Shown here piece after piece: positions 7,030 through 12,970 of a stretch of DNA of 12,970 bases. The notes beneath the pieces were generated by a model. It ran no database searches, was not told the DNA's origin, and saw nothing but the letters and a program-made list of their open reading frames with translations. The first letter of the stretch is position 1; the number at the start of each line of letters is the position of its first letter. Source of the stretch: Planctomycetota bacterium (GTDB lineage Bacteria; Planctomycetota; UBA1135; GCA-002686595); NCBI GenBank assembly GCA_011524785.1, contig WTJQ01000029.1, forward strand, positions 1 through 12,970, written 5' to 3'. Made by a program: the position numbers and the translations under genes.

Positions 7030-7979
7030 GGCCTCCCCGGCTCCGAGGCCCGCGCGGGCAGGCTGCCTTCAGCATGGTCGAGGTCCTGGTGGCCCTCCTG
7101 ATCATGGCGCTGATGCTGACCAGCATCACGCGCATGCTGACCACGGTCCGCACCACGCGCGACCACATCCACAACACCCAGGAGACCATGCTCGCCGGAC
7201 CCGCGATCATGGACATGGTCGAGCGTGACCTCCTGGCCGTCTTCACGCTGGATCGCCCCAAGGAGCTGCACCTGCGCGTGCGGAACCGGGTCGAGCTGGG
7301 GCTCGACGCCGATCGGATCGACTTCGTCACGACGACGGACGGCAAGGAGTGGGAGATGTTCGAGGACCGTGCCGCCCGCGCGGACCTGAACGAGGTGGGC
7401 TACGTCGCGCGCCCCAACCCCGAGTACGACGAGTTCCTCGAGCTGTACCGGCGCGAGGACTTCGGGGTCGACGACGAGCCCTTCAGCGGCGGCCGCTACA
7501 CCTTCCTCCACGACCGCGTCATGAGCTTCTCGATCGAGGTCTTCTCCGAGGACGGGGTGGACGCGGAGGTGATCGAGGAGTGGGGCGTCCTCGCAGGCGA
7601 CGAGGAGACGAGCGGTCTGCCCGCCTGGGTGCGGATCTCCATGACCCTCGAGCTCGCGCCCCGCCTGCTCCGCGAGCAGCTGGTCCGGACCGACCCCGGC
7701 GACCGGGTCGTCACCTACACGCGCATCGTGCGCTTCCCCAACGTCCTGCGCGTGGCCCTCGACGACAGCCCGCGCCTGGCCCTGCCGGCGCAGCGGCCGG
7801 ACACCGGGGCCGGCGGCCCGGCCGGTCCGATCGATGCAACGGGCGCGGGAGGAGGCGGCTTCGGCGGTCCCCTCCCCGGCGACGGCCGGGGCGGCGGAGG
7901 GGGCAGCCGCGGCGGCGGGACCACCACGACGACAAGCGGCGGCGGCCCTCGCGGCGGCGGTGGCAAGGGCGGCGGCTGA
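7026..7979 (+). CDS. gspJ: Minor pseudopilin GspJ with glycine-rich tail
   Basis: GspJ is a minor pseudopilin that with GspI and GspK forms the pseudopilus tip. The ATG at 7026 overlaps the gspI stop by 4 nt (ATGA) and has a strong ribosome binding site. The leader is basic (RLRGPRG, 5-11), then reads QAA before F15-S-M-V-E19, so the residue before cleavage is Ala14 rather than the usual Gly; the +5 Glu is kept. Family patterns follow: ADRIDFVTTTDG (95-106), LNEVGYVARPNP (121-132), LYRRED (140-145), and late strands LPAWVRISMTLE (198-209) and YTRIVRFPNV (231-240). At 317 residues it is about 100 longer than usual. The excess is mainly the tail at 261-317, nearly all Gly with Thr, Pro, Arg and Ser. 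It is the last T2SS gene here; the next gene is convergent, so no gspK follows. Confidence 0.86.
   Translation: MRPPRLRGPRGQAAFSMVEVLVALLIMALMLTSITRMLTTVRTTRDHIHNTQETMLAGPAIMDMVERDLLAVFTLDRPKELHLRVRNRVELGLDADRIDFVTTTDGKEWEMFEDRAARADLNEVGYVARPNPEYDEFLELYRREDFGVDDEPFSGGRYTFLHDRVMSFSIEVFSEDGVDAEVIEEWGVLAGDEETSGLPAWVRISMTLELAPRLLREQLVRTDPGDRVVTYTRIVRFPNVLRVALDDSPRLALPAQRPDTGAGGPAGPIDATGAGGGGFGGPLPGDGRGGGGGSRGGGTTTTTSGGGPRGGGGKGGG
7806..7976 (+). repeat. GGN-triplet low-complexity tract encoding the GspJ tail
   Basis: The last 57 codons of gspJ are dominated by Gly codons, many GGC, with runs such as GGCGGCGG and a short ACC/ACG Thr cluster (residues 299-303). It is coding, in frame and ends at a normal TGA. 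Such tracts can vary in length by slippage, and sequencing or assembly errors are more likely here than elsewhere. Confidence 0.6.
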
Positions 7980-7981
7980 TC

Positions 7982-8029
7982 CCGGTCGAGAGCGCGAACG
8001 GCACGCTGCCTCTGGGGAGCAGCGACCGG
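7982..8029. terminator. Weak candidate bidirectional hairpin between convergent gspJ and serS
   Basis: The 98-nt gap between the two convergent genes holds a 7-bp inverted repeat, CCGGTCG (7982-7988) with CGACCGG (8023-8029). It also holds a competing tighter hairpin, CGCTGC (8004-8009) with GCAGCG (8019-8024) around a 9-nt loop. There is no T-run on either strand, so this is not a classical intrinsic terminator. The position suits transcription ending, but the support is weak. Nothing else is seen in the gap. Confidence 0.3.
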
Positions 8030-8077
8030 TGCGCAAGCCCTCGATGGCCTCTTGCATGAGCTGCCCACGGAGCAGTC

Positions 8078-9358
8078 TCAGGCCACCGGGGTCCCCAGCA
8101 CCTCGCGCCCCGCGAGGTAGGGACGCAGCGGCTCGGGCACCCGAACGGTCCCGTCCGCCTGCTGGTGGTTCTCCAGCAGCGCGATCAGCATCCGCGTGGA
8201 CGCCGCGACGGTGTTGTTGAGCGTGTGGCAGTGCCGGACCTTGCCGTCCTCGCCGCGATAGCGGAGGTTCAGGCGGCGGGCCTGGAAGTCGTGGAAGCGC
8301 GAGGCCGAGTGGGTCTCGCCGTAGCCCTCACGGGAGGGCATCCAGGTCTCGATGTCGAACTTCTGGACCTGCCCCTGGCCGAGGTCGCCGCCGCAGACGT
8401 TCACCACTCGATAGGGCAGCTCCAGAGACTGCATGAGATCCTCTGCGTTCTGGAGGATCGCCTGGTGGTGCTCGAGGGAGCGCGCCTCGTCGTCCACGTC
8501 CACGACGACCTGCTCGACCTTCTGGAACTGGTGCACGCGGTAGAGCCCGCGGGTGTCCTTGCCATACGTCCCGGCCTCGCGCCGATAGCAGCTGGACTGC
8601 GCCACGAAGCGCAGGGGCAGGTCCTCGTGGGAGAGGATCTCCCCGGCGTGCATGGCGGTCAGCGGGACCTCGGCCGTCCCGACCAGCCACAGGTCGTCGC
8701 GCTCGTCGCAGCGGTAGGCCTGCTCCTCGCCGCCAGGGAAGTACCCGGTCCCCTGCATGGCCTCCGTCCGCACGAGCGTCGGGACCGTCACCGGAGTGAA
8801 GCCGCGCGCCGCCATGAGGTCCACCGCGCAGCGCAGGACGGCCGATTCGAGGAGCACGAGGTCTCCCTTGAGGAGGTAGTTCCGCGAGCCGGCGAGGCGA
8901 GCGCCGCGCTCGGTGTCGATCCAGCCGTGCAGCTCGCCCAGGTCCTGGTGCGAGCGCGGCTCGAAGTCGAACTTGCGCGGCTCCCCCACCCGGCGCAGCT
9001 CGACGTTCTCCTCGTCGTCCGCGCCGTCCGGCACCTCGGCCGCGGGAGGCATGGGGACCTGCAGCAGCAGGCCACGCAGCTCCTCGTCGAGCTGCCCCTT
9101 CCGCTCCTCGAGCCCCTTGAGCTCGGCCTTCAGGCCCTTCTGCTCCTCGAGCAGCCCAGCGCGCTCCTCAGGGGTGGCCTTCGCCATCCGCCCGCCGGCC
9201 TCCTTCTGACGCTGCCTCAGGGAGTCCAGGTCGACGCCCACGGCCCGGCTGGCCGCGTCGAGCTCGAGGATCCGATCGACGTCGCAGGCGATGCGCTTCT
9301 TCTCCGCGCCAGCACGCACGGCTGCGGGGTCCTGGCGGATGAACTTGAGGTCGAGCAC
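8078..9358 (-). CDS. serS: Seryl-tRNA synthetase
   Basis: SerRS charges tRNA-Ser with serine in the cytoplasm; it is a class II synthetase. The product is 426 residues, the normal bacterial length. The N-terminal part (about 1-100) begins MLDLKFIRQDP and forms the long antiparallel coiled-coil arm that binds the tRNA variable arm. The catalytic domain shows TAEVPLT (228-234, serine recognition), motif 2 with FVAQSSCYRREAGTYGKDTR (251-270), GLYRVHQFQKVE (271-282), and motif 3 HTLNNTVAASTRMLIALLEN (378-397) with its conserved Arg389. Two segments depart from the Escherichia coli style: ETHSASRFHDFQARR (348-362) and the LNNTVAASTR form of motif 3 instead of LNGSGLAVGR. From memory such forms occur in Planctomycetota. 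The start is GTG at 9358 with AAGAAGGGA 10 nt upstream. The gene follows an unknown secreted protein by 71 nt. Confidence 0.97.
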   Translation of the reverse strand: MLDLKFIRQDPAAVRAGAEKKRIACDVDRILELDAASRAVGVDLDSLRQRQKEAGGRMAKATPEERAGLLEEQKGLKAELKGLEERKGQLDEELRGLLLQVPMPPAAEVPDGADDEENVELRRVGEPRKFDFEPRSHQDLGELHGWIDTERGARLAGSRNYLLKGDLVLLESAVLRCAVDLMAARGFTPVTVPTLVRTEAMQGTGYFPGGEEQAYRCDERDDLWLVGTAEVPLTAMHAGEILSHEDLPLRFVAQSSCYRREAGTYGKDTRGLYRVHQFQKVEQVVVDVDDEARSLEHHQAILQNAEDLMQSLELPYRVVNVCGGDLGQGQVQKFDIETWMPSREGYGETHSASRFHDFQARRLNLRYRGEDGKVRHCHTLNNTVAASTRMLIALLENHQQADGTVRVPEPLRPYLAGREVLGTPVA

Positions 9359-9368
9359 GCTGGTCGAG

Positions 9369-9377
9369 TCCCTTCTT
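9369..9377 (-). promoter_or_regulatory. Ribosome binding site of serS
   Basis: Read on the - strand, AAGAAGGGA ends 10 nt before the GTG at 9358. It supports a GTG start that encodes the expected SerRS N-terminus; no ATG fits. Confidence 0.6.
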
Positions 9378-9398
9378 GGCGGGTCCGTGGGGTGTCAT

Positions 9399-9421
9399 CC
9401 CGCCGGGTGGAGCCCCGCGGG
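9399..9421 (-). terminator. Candidate hairpin between the unknown secreted protein gene and serS
   Basis: On the - strand, CCCGCGGG and CCCGGCGGG flank a 6-nt loop (GCTCCA), giving an 8-bp GC stem with one bulged G. It starts 8 nt after the stop codon at 9430-9432 and lies ahead of the serS ribosome binding site. No T-run follows, so it may only partly terminate, or it may protect or cut the message between the two genes. The gap (71 nt) is too short for a T-box leader. Confidence 0.35.
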
Positions 9422-9429
9422 TCGGTGGA

Positions 9430-11484
9430 TCAATCGCGCCAGGTGGACTGGAGCTTGCCGAACAACTTGTTCTTCTTCACGAAGAGGCTCGCCTCGACGC
9501 CCTCCTCGCCGGCCTTCACGCGGAGGGTGAGGTCCTTGGGGAACCACACCGCCGGGTAGCCGTACTTCTGCATGGCGTCCTGGTCGCCGTGGGTGCCCAT
9601 GCCCTCGCCCTTCGACCCGCGGCCGCTCCCGGCCTTGCGCCAGCTGACGTCCGGGTCGAGGACGCAGTTCCACATGCGCTCGTAGCGCTCGCCGCCGCGC
9701 CCGACCACGACCACCGACTGACCGGGGACCGTCAGCTCGTCCCCCTCGAGCTGGACGTCGAAGTCCAGGTCGAAGGGGCCGCCCAGCTCGACCTCGGTGG
9801 TCTCGCCGGGACGCACGTCCCAGGCCTTGGTGTCGCTGTCCGCCACCATCAGCGCCTTGATCGACTGCAGCTTCTTGCCCTTGCTCACCATGCCGTAGGC
9901 GAGGGTGTACCGCCCGACCGGGACCTCCACCTTCTTGGAGCCGACCAGGTCGACGTAGAGGTTCTCGAAGCGGTCCCGGCCCTTGAGGATGACGTAGGAG
10001 GGCTTGGGCCCCTTGCCGAAGTCGAGCTTGAGCTCGCCCACGGGGAAGCTCACCCGCGCCACCTCGAAGCTGGTGCCGCCGTTCTGGGGAGTCAGCTGAT
10101 ACCACTGATCCCCGACCTGGACGAACTCGCTGTAGGGCACGGCACGCTTGCCGCCCCCGATGAGCATCGAGTCGGGCTCCGGCTGGTACACGCCCTCGGA
10201 CAGGCCGATGTGCGCCCAGGTGCCCGGCGTGTCGCCGAACTCGCCGTTCATGTTCTCGTCGATCACCTGGACCGACGTGCCCTCGAGATCGAAGGTCATG
10301 GAGGCCGAGGGCGCGATGAAGATCAGCGCCGAGTTGTCCTGGAGGGCGGAGTTGTACTGGATGCCCTGGTACTGGGTCTGCTCGTGGCCGACCATCGCCA
10401 GGAACGACCAGGGGCGCTTCGCGTCCCCGTCCCCGAGCTCCATGGAGATCACCTGGGGCTTGCCCCGGAGAGGCAGCTCCACGTCCCCGGCGCCGTCACG
10501 GTCCACGTCGACCAGCACCTCCGCGGCCTTGGTCCGCAGGGCCTGCGGCCCGCCCTCGAGGCGTCCGATGGCGGCGCTGGAGCCCTTGCCCTGCAGGTAG
10601 ATCTGGTGCCAGATCACGAAGTGGTCGTCGAGGAACCAGTTGGGGCGCACGAGGTCGCCCGGCTCGAGGGGCTCCGCGGCGGCGGCCTGGACGGTGAACG
10701 GCTTGGCCGCCTCCGCTGCAGCGGCCGCCTCGGGGGATCCCTCCTTCGGGGCCTCGCCGTAGCCGAGGGCCTCCAGCTGGCGCAGGCGCTCCTCGTACCC
10801 GGTCACCACCTTGTCCTTCAGTCCGACGGCCTTACGAGCCTCGAGGCAGGCCTTGTAGCCCTCGGCGGCGCCGCGCAGGTCGGGACCGCCCTTCTCGTGG
10901 ATGTCGTCGAGCGAGAGGGCGACGAACTGCCAGGAGTTCGACTCGAAGTACTTGTCCCCGATCGCAGTGAACGATTCGGCCAGGCGCTTGAAGGCAGCCG
11001 CGTGCTGGTTGAGCACCTGGCGGTCCTTGGCGCCGCCGATGTTCTCGAACCAGGCCTTCTCGAGCTTCTTGTACTCGAGCATGAACTTGCGGCGGTCGGT
11101 CTTGAAGGGGCCGGAGAGGTTCGAGAAGAACCGCTCCATGTTCTCGCAGAAGGGAGTGCGGACCTCCGCGCTCCAGGCCTCGCTGATGGCCGCCATGCGC
11201 TCGAAGACGATCTCGCTGGGGTTGTTGGCGATGCTCTCGGCGACCTCGACCACGTAGAACACGGCGTCGTCCTTGCGCGTCCGGACGAGCTTGCGCATCT
11301 CGTCCTTGGCGTTGACCTTGCGCGCCTGCTCGAACTTCTCCTTGAAGTCGGCGAGGCCCTGGGGCGTGACGGGTGAGGGCTCGACGGCGGCAGCGGCGGA
11401 GGGCGCGGCGGCGGCGTCCGAAGCGGCGGCGAGGGCCGGAACGAGGGCGAGGAGAGCGAGGAGGCGCGTGGGGAGGAGGCTCAT
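9430..11484 (-). CDS. Exported protein of unknown function with calcium-loop-like motifs
   Basis: I do not recognise this 684-residue protein. It starts at ATG 11484 with a signal peptide (MSLLPTRLLALLALVPALAA), so it is exported; no lipobox Cys, membrane anchor or LPXTG is seen. Residues about 40-240 are alpha-helical, with TPR-like amphipathic helices at about 150-240. An Ala/Glu/Pro linker follows (about 244-276), then a beta-rich region to the end. Two acidic loops resemble EF-hand or dockerin-type calcium sites: D326-V-D-R-D-G-A-G-D334 and D409-E-N-M-N-G-E-F-G-D418. Late repeats of beta strands include VEVPVGRYTLAYGMV and a closing stretch rich in Lys. No catalytic motif was found. It lies 102 nt after the rhomboid gene and 71 nt before serS on the same strand, and its upstream region carries repeats and a palindrome. 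The Shine-Dalgarno match is weak. A periplasmic binding or structural role is a guess. Confidence 0.85.
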   Translation of the reverse strand: MSLLPTRLLALLALVPALAAASDAAAAPSAAAAVEPSPVTPQGLADFKEKFEQARKVNAKDEMRKLVRTRKDDAVFYVVEVAESIANNPSEIVFERMAAISEAWSAEVRTPFCENMERFFSNLSGPFKTDRRKFMLEYKKLEKAWFENIGGAKDRQVLNQHAAAFKRLAESFTAIGDKYFESNSWQFVALSLDDIHEKGGPDLRGAAEGYKACLEARKAVGLKDKVVTGYEERLRQLEALGYGEAPKEGSPEAAAAAEAAKPFTVQAAAAEPLEPGDLVRPNWFLDDHFVIWHQIYLQGKGSSAAIGRLEGGPQALRTKAAEVLVDVDRDGAGDVELPLRGKPQVISMELGDGDAKRPWSFLAMVGHEQTQYQGIQYNSALQDNSALIFIAPSASMTFDLEGTSVQVIDENMNGEFGDTPGTWAHIGLSEGVYQPEPDSMLIGGGKRAVPYSEFVQVGDQWYQLTPQNGGTSFEVARVSFPVGELKLDFGKGPKPSYVILKGRDRFENLYVDLVGSKKVEVPVGRYTLAYGMVSKGKKLQSIKALMVADSDTKAWDVRPGETTEVELGGPFDLDFDVQLEGDELTVPGQSVVVVGRGGERYERMWNCVLDPDVSWRKAGSGRGSKGEGMGTHGDQDAMQKYGYPAVWFPKDLTLRVKAGEEGVEASLFVKKNKLFGKLQSTWRD

Positions 11485-11511
11485 GGCTCGGATCCGTGGG
11501 GCCGCCGTCGG

Positions 11512-11566
11512 GGGCGACGTCGCCCGATTCTAGCCCCCCCGGGGCCTCGAGCCACGGAGAGCCACG
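11512..11566 (-). promoter_or_regulatory. Candidate promoter with tandem repeats and palindromic operator
   Basis: In the 102-nt gap upstream of the secreted-protein gene, the - strand shows two copies of CGTGGCTC starting 10 nt apart (11566-11559 and 11556-11549). After 16 nt comes TAGAAT (11532-11527), one mismatch from the -10 consensus. One nt later is the perfect 14-bp palindrome GGGCGACGTCGCCC (11525-11512), where transcription would begin. The -35 match (TGGCTC) is poor, so an activator or alternative sigma factor would be needed. The arrangement is seen in the sequence; promoter function is inferred. High GC content makes chance palindromes more likely. Confidence 0.35.
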
Positions 11567-11586
11567 TCCAGCGCGAGGCCAGCCCC

Positions 11587-12411
11587 TCAGCCGCGCCGCC
11601 GTGCGGAGGCGCGCTTCAGCAGGGCCTTCTCACGGCGATCGAGGGCCCCGATCCCCTCGCGCTGGATCTTGCCCAGCAGCCGGTCGACCTCGGCCTCCTC
11701 GGAGAGCGCCGTCTCGGCCTCCCGTGCGGCCCGGCGCGTCTGGAGGCGCTCCAGAGGGTCGATCCACAGCCAGCGGCGCTTCGCGGCCACAGCGCCCCAG
11801 GCAGCCCCTCCGAGGTGGGCCCAGTGCGCCACGCTGCCGCCTCCGTCACGGAGACTGGTCAGCACGCCAACGAGATCGCCAGCCACGATGAGCGCCGCGA
11901 GCACCCAGAGCTGCACGGGGATGAAGAGGAAGAGCACCGTCTGGCGCGGGTTCAGCACCGCCGCGGCGCACACCAGCGCGAGGACCGCACCCGAGGCGCC
12001 CACCACGGGGAGCCCGCCGCCGCCCAGGATCCAGGACGCGATGAGGTGGAGCAGCCCGCCGGCGACGATGGCGGCCAGGAACTGCGTGTAGAAGCGGCGG
12101 GTCCCGATCAGCCCCTCGAGCATCGTCCCGAAGAAGTAGAGCCCGAGCCCGTTGAAGAGGAGGTGGCTCAGACCGGAGTCCGAGTGCAGGAACCCGTGGG
12201 TGACCAGCTGCCAGAACGGGGCGAACGGCGGCTCGGTCCCCCACTGCGTCGCGTTGAGGCCCAGCCAGCCAGGGATTGCACGCCGGAGGCCCGGCTCGAG
12301 GGAGGCGATGAGGTTCAGCACGAACACCGCCGCGAGGATCAGCAGGAGCCTCCGCACGCCCGGAGTGAGCGGCGGATACCCGTAGCGGACGCCTCCAGCG
12401 GGGGCGTTCAT
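11587..12411 (-). CDS. Rhomboid family intramembrane serine protease
   Basis: Rhomboids cleave transmembrane substrates within the lipid bilayer. The product is 274 residues with about six membrane segments. It carries the family signature: H83-L-L-F-N87 in the second core helix, the catalytic G-A-S140-G (138-141), and the catalytic His199 in AHWAHLGGAAWG (195-206). The GlpG equivalents are H150, N154, S201 and H254. The first segment (about 20-38) begins after a short cytoplasmic N-terminus. A charged C-terminal extension (about 215-274) contains VDRLLGKIQREGIGALDRREKALLKRAS, close to a short conserved tail seen on many bacterial rhomboids. The start ATG at 12411 follows the folD stop by 1 nt (TGACATG), so the two are almost certainly co-translated. 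Both catalytic residues are present, so the enzyme should be active. The substrate is unknown. Confidence 0.93.
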   Translation of the reverse strand: MNAPAGGVRYGYPPLTPGVRRLLLILAAVFVLNLIASLEPGLRRAIPGWLGLNATQWGTEPPFAPFWQLVTHGFLHSDSGLSHLLFNGLGLYFFGTMLEGLIGTRRFYTQFLAAIVAGGLLHLIASWILGGGGLPVVGASGAVLALVCAAAVLNPRQTVLFLFIPVQLWVLAALIVAGDLVGVLTSLRDGGGSVAHWAHLGGAAWGAVAAKRRWLWIDPLERLQTRRAAREAETALSEEAEVDRLLGKIQREGIGALDRREKALLKRASARRRG

Positions 12412-12412
12412 G

Positions 12413-12970
12413 TCACCCAGCGGGCGCAGCCTCCGCCGCGTCGGCGAGCAGGCGCTCCCCGTCGAGCCCGACCGTGGCCGCGGCCGCGCAGAGAGTGTTG
12501 CGCAGGAGCATCGCGACGGTCATCGGCCCGATGCCGCCGGGCACGGGAGTGATCCAGCTCGCGATCCCCATCGCCGCCTCCGTGTCCACGTCGCCGCAGA
12601 GCTTCCCGTCCGCACCCCGGTTGATGCCGACGTCCAGCACGACCGCGCCGGGGCGGATCCAGTCGCCCTTCACCATGCGCTCCCGCCCGACGGCCGCGAC
12701 GAGCACGTCGGCCCGGCGACAGTGCTCGGCCAGGTCCTCGGTCCGGCTGTGGCAGATGGTGACGGTCGCGTTCTTGGCGAGGGCCAGGGTGGCGATCGGC
12801 TTGCCGACGAGCATCGAGCGGCCGATGACGACCATGTGCTTGCCTGCGACCTCCAGCCCGTAGCGCTCCATCAGCTCGAGACAGCCGGCAGGCGTGCAGG
12901 GGCGATGTCCCGCGCGGCCCAGCGTCCAGGCCGCGACGCTGCGGGGGGACAGCCCGTCCACGTCCTTGGC
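12413..12970 (-). CDS. folD: Bifunctional methylenetetrahydrofolate dehydrogenase/cyclohydrolase FolD (5' end outside window)
   Basis: FolD is cytoplasmic; it oxidises 5,10-methylene-tetrahydrofolate with NADP+ and hydrolyses the resulting methenyl form to 10-formyl-tetrahydrofolate, feeding purine and initiator-tRNA synthesis. About 185 C-terminal residues are visible. The frame stays open to the window edge, beginning AKDVDG, the conserved KDVDG motif, so the GTG at 12961 is the internal Val of that motif and not a start. About 100 N-terminal residues, including the catalytic Tyr and Lys, lie to the right of the window. Visible family motifs are PCTPAG, the dinucleotide-binding VVIGRSMLVGKP, ATVTICHSRTEDL, VVLDVGINR, CGDVD and ITPVPGGIGPMTVAMLLRNT. 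The usual Asn in GRSNIVGKP is Met here. The TGA at 12415-12413 is 1 nt from the rhomboid ATG. Confidence 0.96.
   Translation of the reverse strand, partial: AKDVDGLSPRSVAAWTLGRAGHRPCTPAGCLELMERYGLEVAGKHMVVIGRSMLVGKPIATLALAKNATVTICHSRTEDLAEHCRRADVLVAAVGRERMVKGDWIRPGAVVLDVGINRGADGKLCGDVDTEAAMGIASWITPVPGGIGPMTVAMLLRNTLCAAAATVGLDGERLLADAAEAAPAG

Noticed and set aside
7806-7976. CRISPR or tandem repeat array in the GGC-rich tract
   Set aside because: There are no spaced, equal-length repeats. It is an in-frame glycine-rich coding tail of gspJ.
2305-7979. Type IV pilus locus rather than a type II secretion locus
   Set aside because: GspE and GspF alone could be PilB and PilC. But the secretin, the GspG calcium loop with DPWGNEYVY, and the order G-H-I-J point to T2SS. 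No pilT or pilM-N-O-P genes are present.
9359-9429. T-box or other riboswitch ahead of serS
   Set aside because: Only 71 nt are available, with no T-box consensus and no antiterminator pairing. A simple GC hairpin is all that is seen.
8165-9559. 464-residue + strand open frame opposite serS
   Set aside because: The - strand frame encodes an intact seryl-tRNA synthetase with all class II motifs, so the + strand reading is a shadow.
9376-11376. 666-residue open frame on the + strand opposite the secreted-protein gene
   Set aside because: Its Leu/Val/Ala/His/Glu composition is typical of an antisense shadow, whereas the - strand frame has a signal peptide, sensible composition and flanking genes on the same strand.

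Overview
The window is a very GC-rich bacterial segment with strong G/C preference at third codon positions, densely packed with genes on both strands. It reads as two converging blocks. On the + strand (1-7979) lies a type II secretion system (T2SS) gene run in the order gspD-gspE-gspF-gspG-gspH-gspI-gspJ. On the - strand (12970-8078) lie folD, a rhomboid protease gene, a secreted protein of unknown function, and serS. No stretch over 300 bases lacks a gene; the longest gaps are about 100 bases. I see no RNA genes, insertion sequences, CRISPR arrays or prophage genes.

The T2SS block supplies the outer-membrane secretin (GspD, 5' end outside the window), the cytoplasmic ATPase (GspE), the inner-membrane platform protein (GspF), the major pseudopilin (GspG) and three minor pseudopilins (GspH, GspI, GspJ). 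The last genes are separated by 6 nt or overlap by 1 or 4 nt, so translation of gspG-H-I-J is probably coupled. No gspC, gspK, gspL, gspM, gspN or prepilin peptidase gene lies in the window, and the run stops at a convergent gene right after gspJ. The minor pseudopilins are larger than usual: GspI has an acidic insertion and a tail, and GspJ ends in a glycine-rich tail. GspJ also has Ala instead of Gly before the predicted cleavage point.

The - strand block is metabolic and household in character: FolD (one-carbon folate metabolism, 5' end outside the window), a rhomboid intramembrane protease coupled to folD by a 1-nt gap, a 684-residue exported protein with two calcium-loop-like acidic motifs, and seryl-tRNA synthetase. 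The upstream region of the exported protein gene holds a tandem repeat, a -10-like hexamer and a perfect 14-bp palindrome.

The organism has an outer membrane (secretin). The SerRS sequence variants, the T2SS lacking several usual genes, and the style of the secreted unknown protein suggest a high-GC member of the Planctomycetota or a neighbouring deep lineage. This is inference from memory of family sequences, with moderate to low certainty. I found no wholly new multi-gene system. The most unusual material is in the pseudopilins and in the secreted unknown protein with its upstream region.
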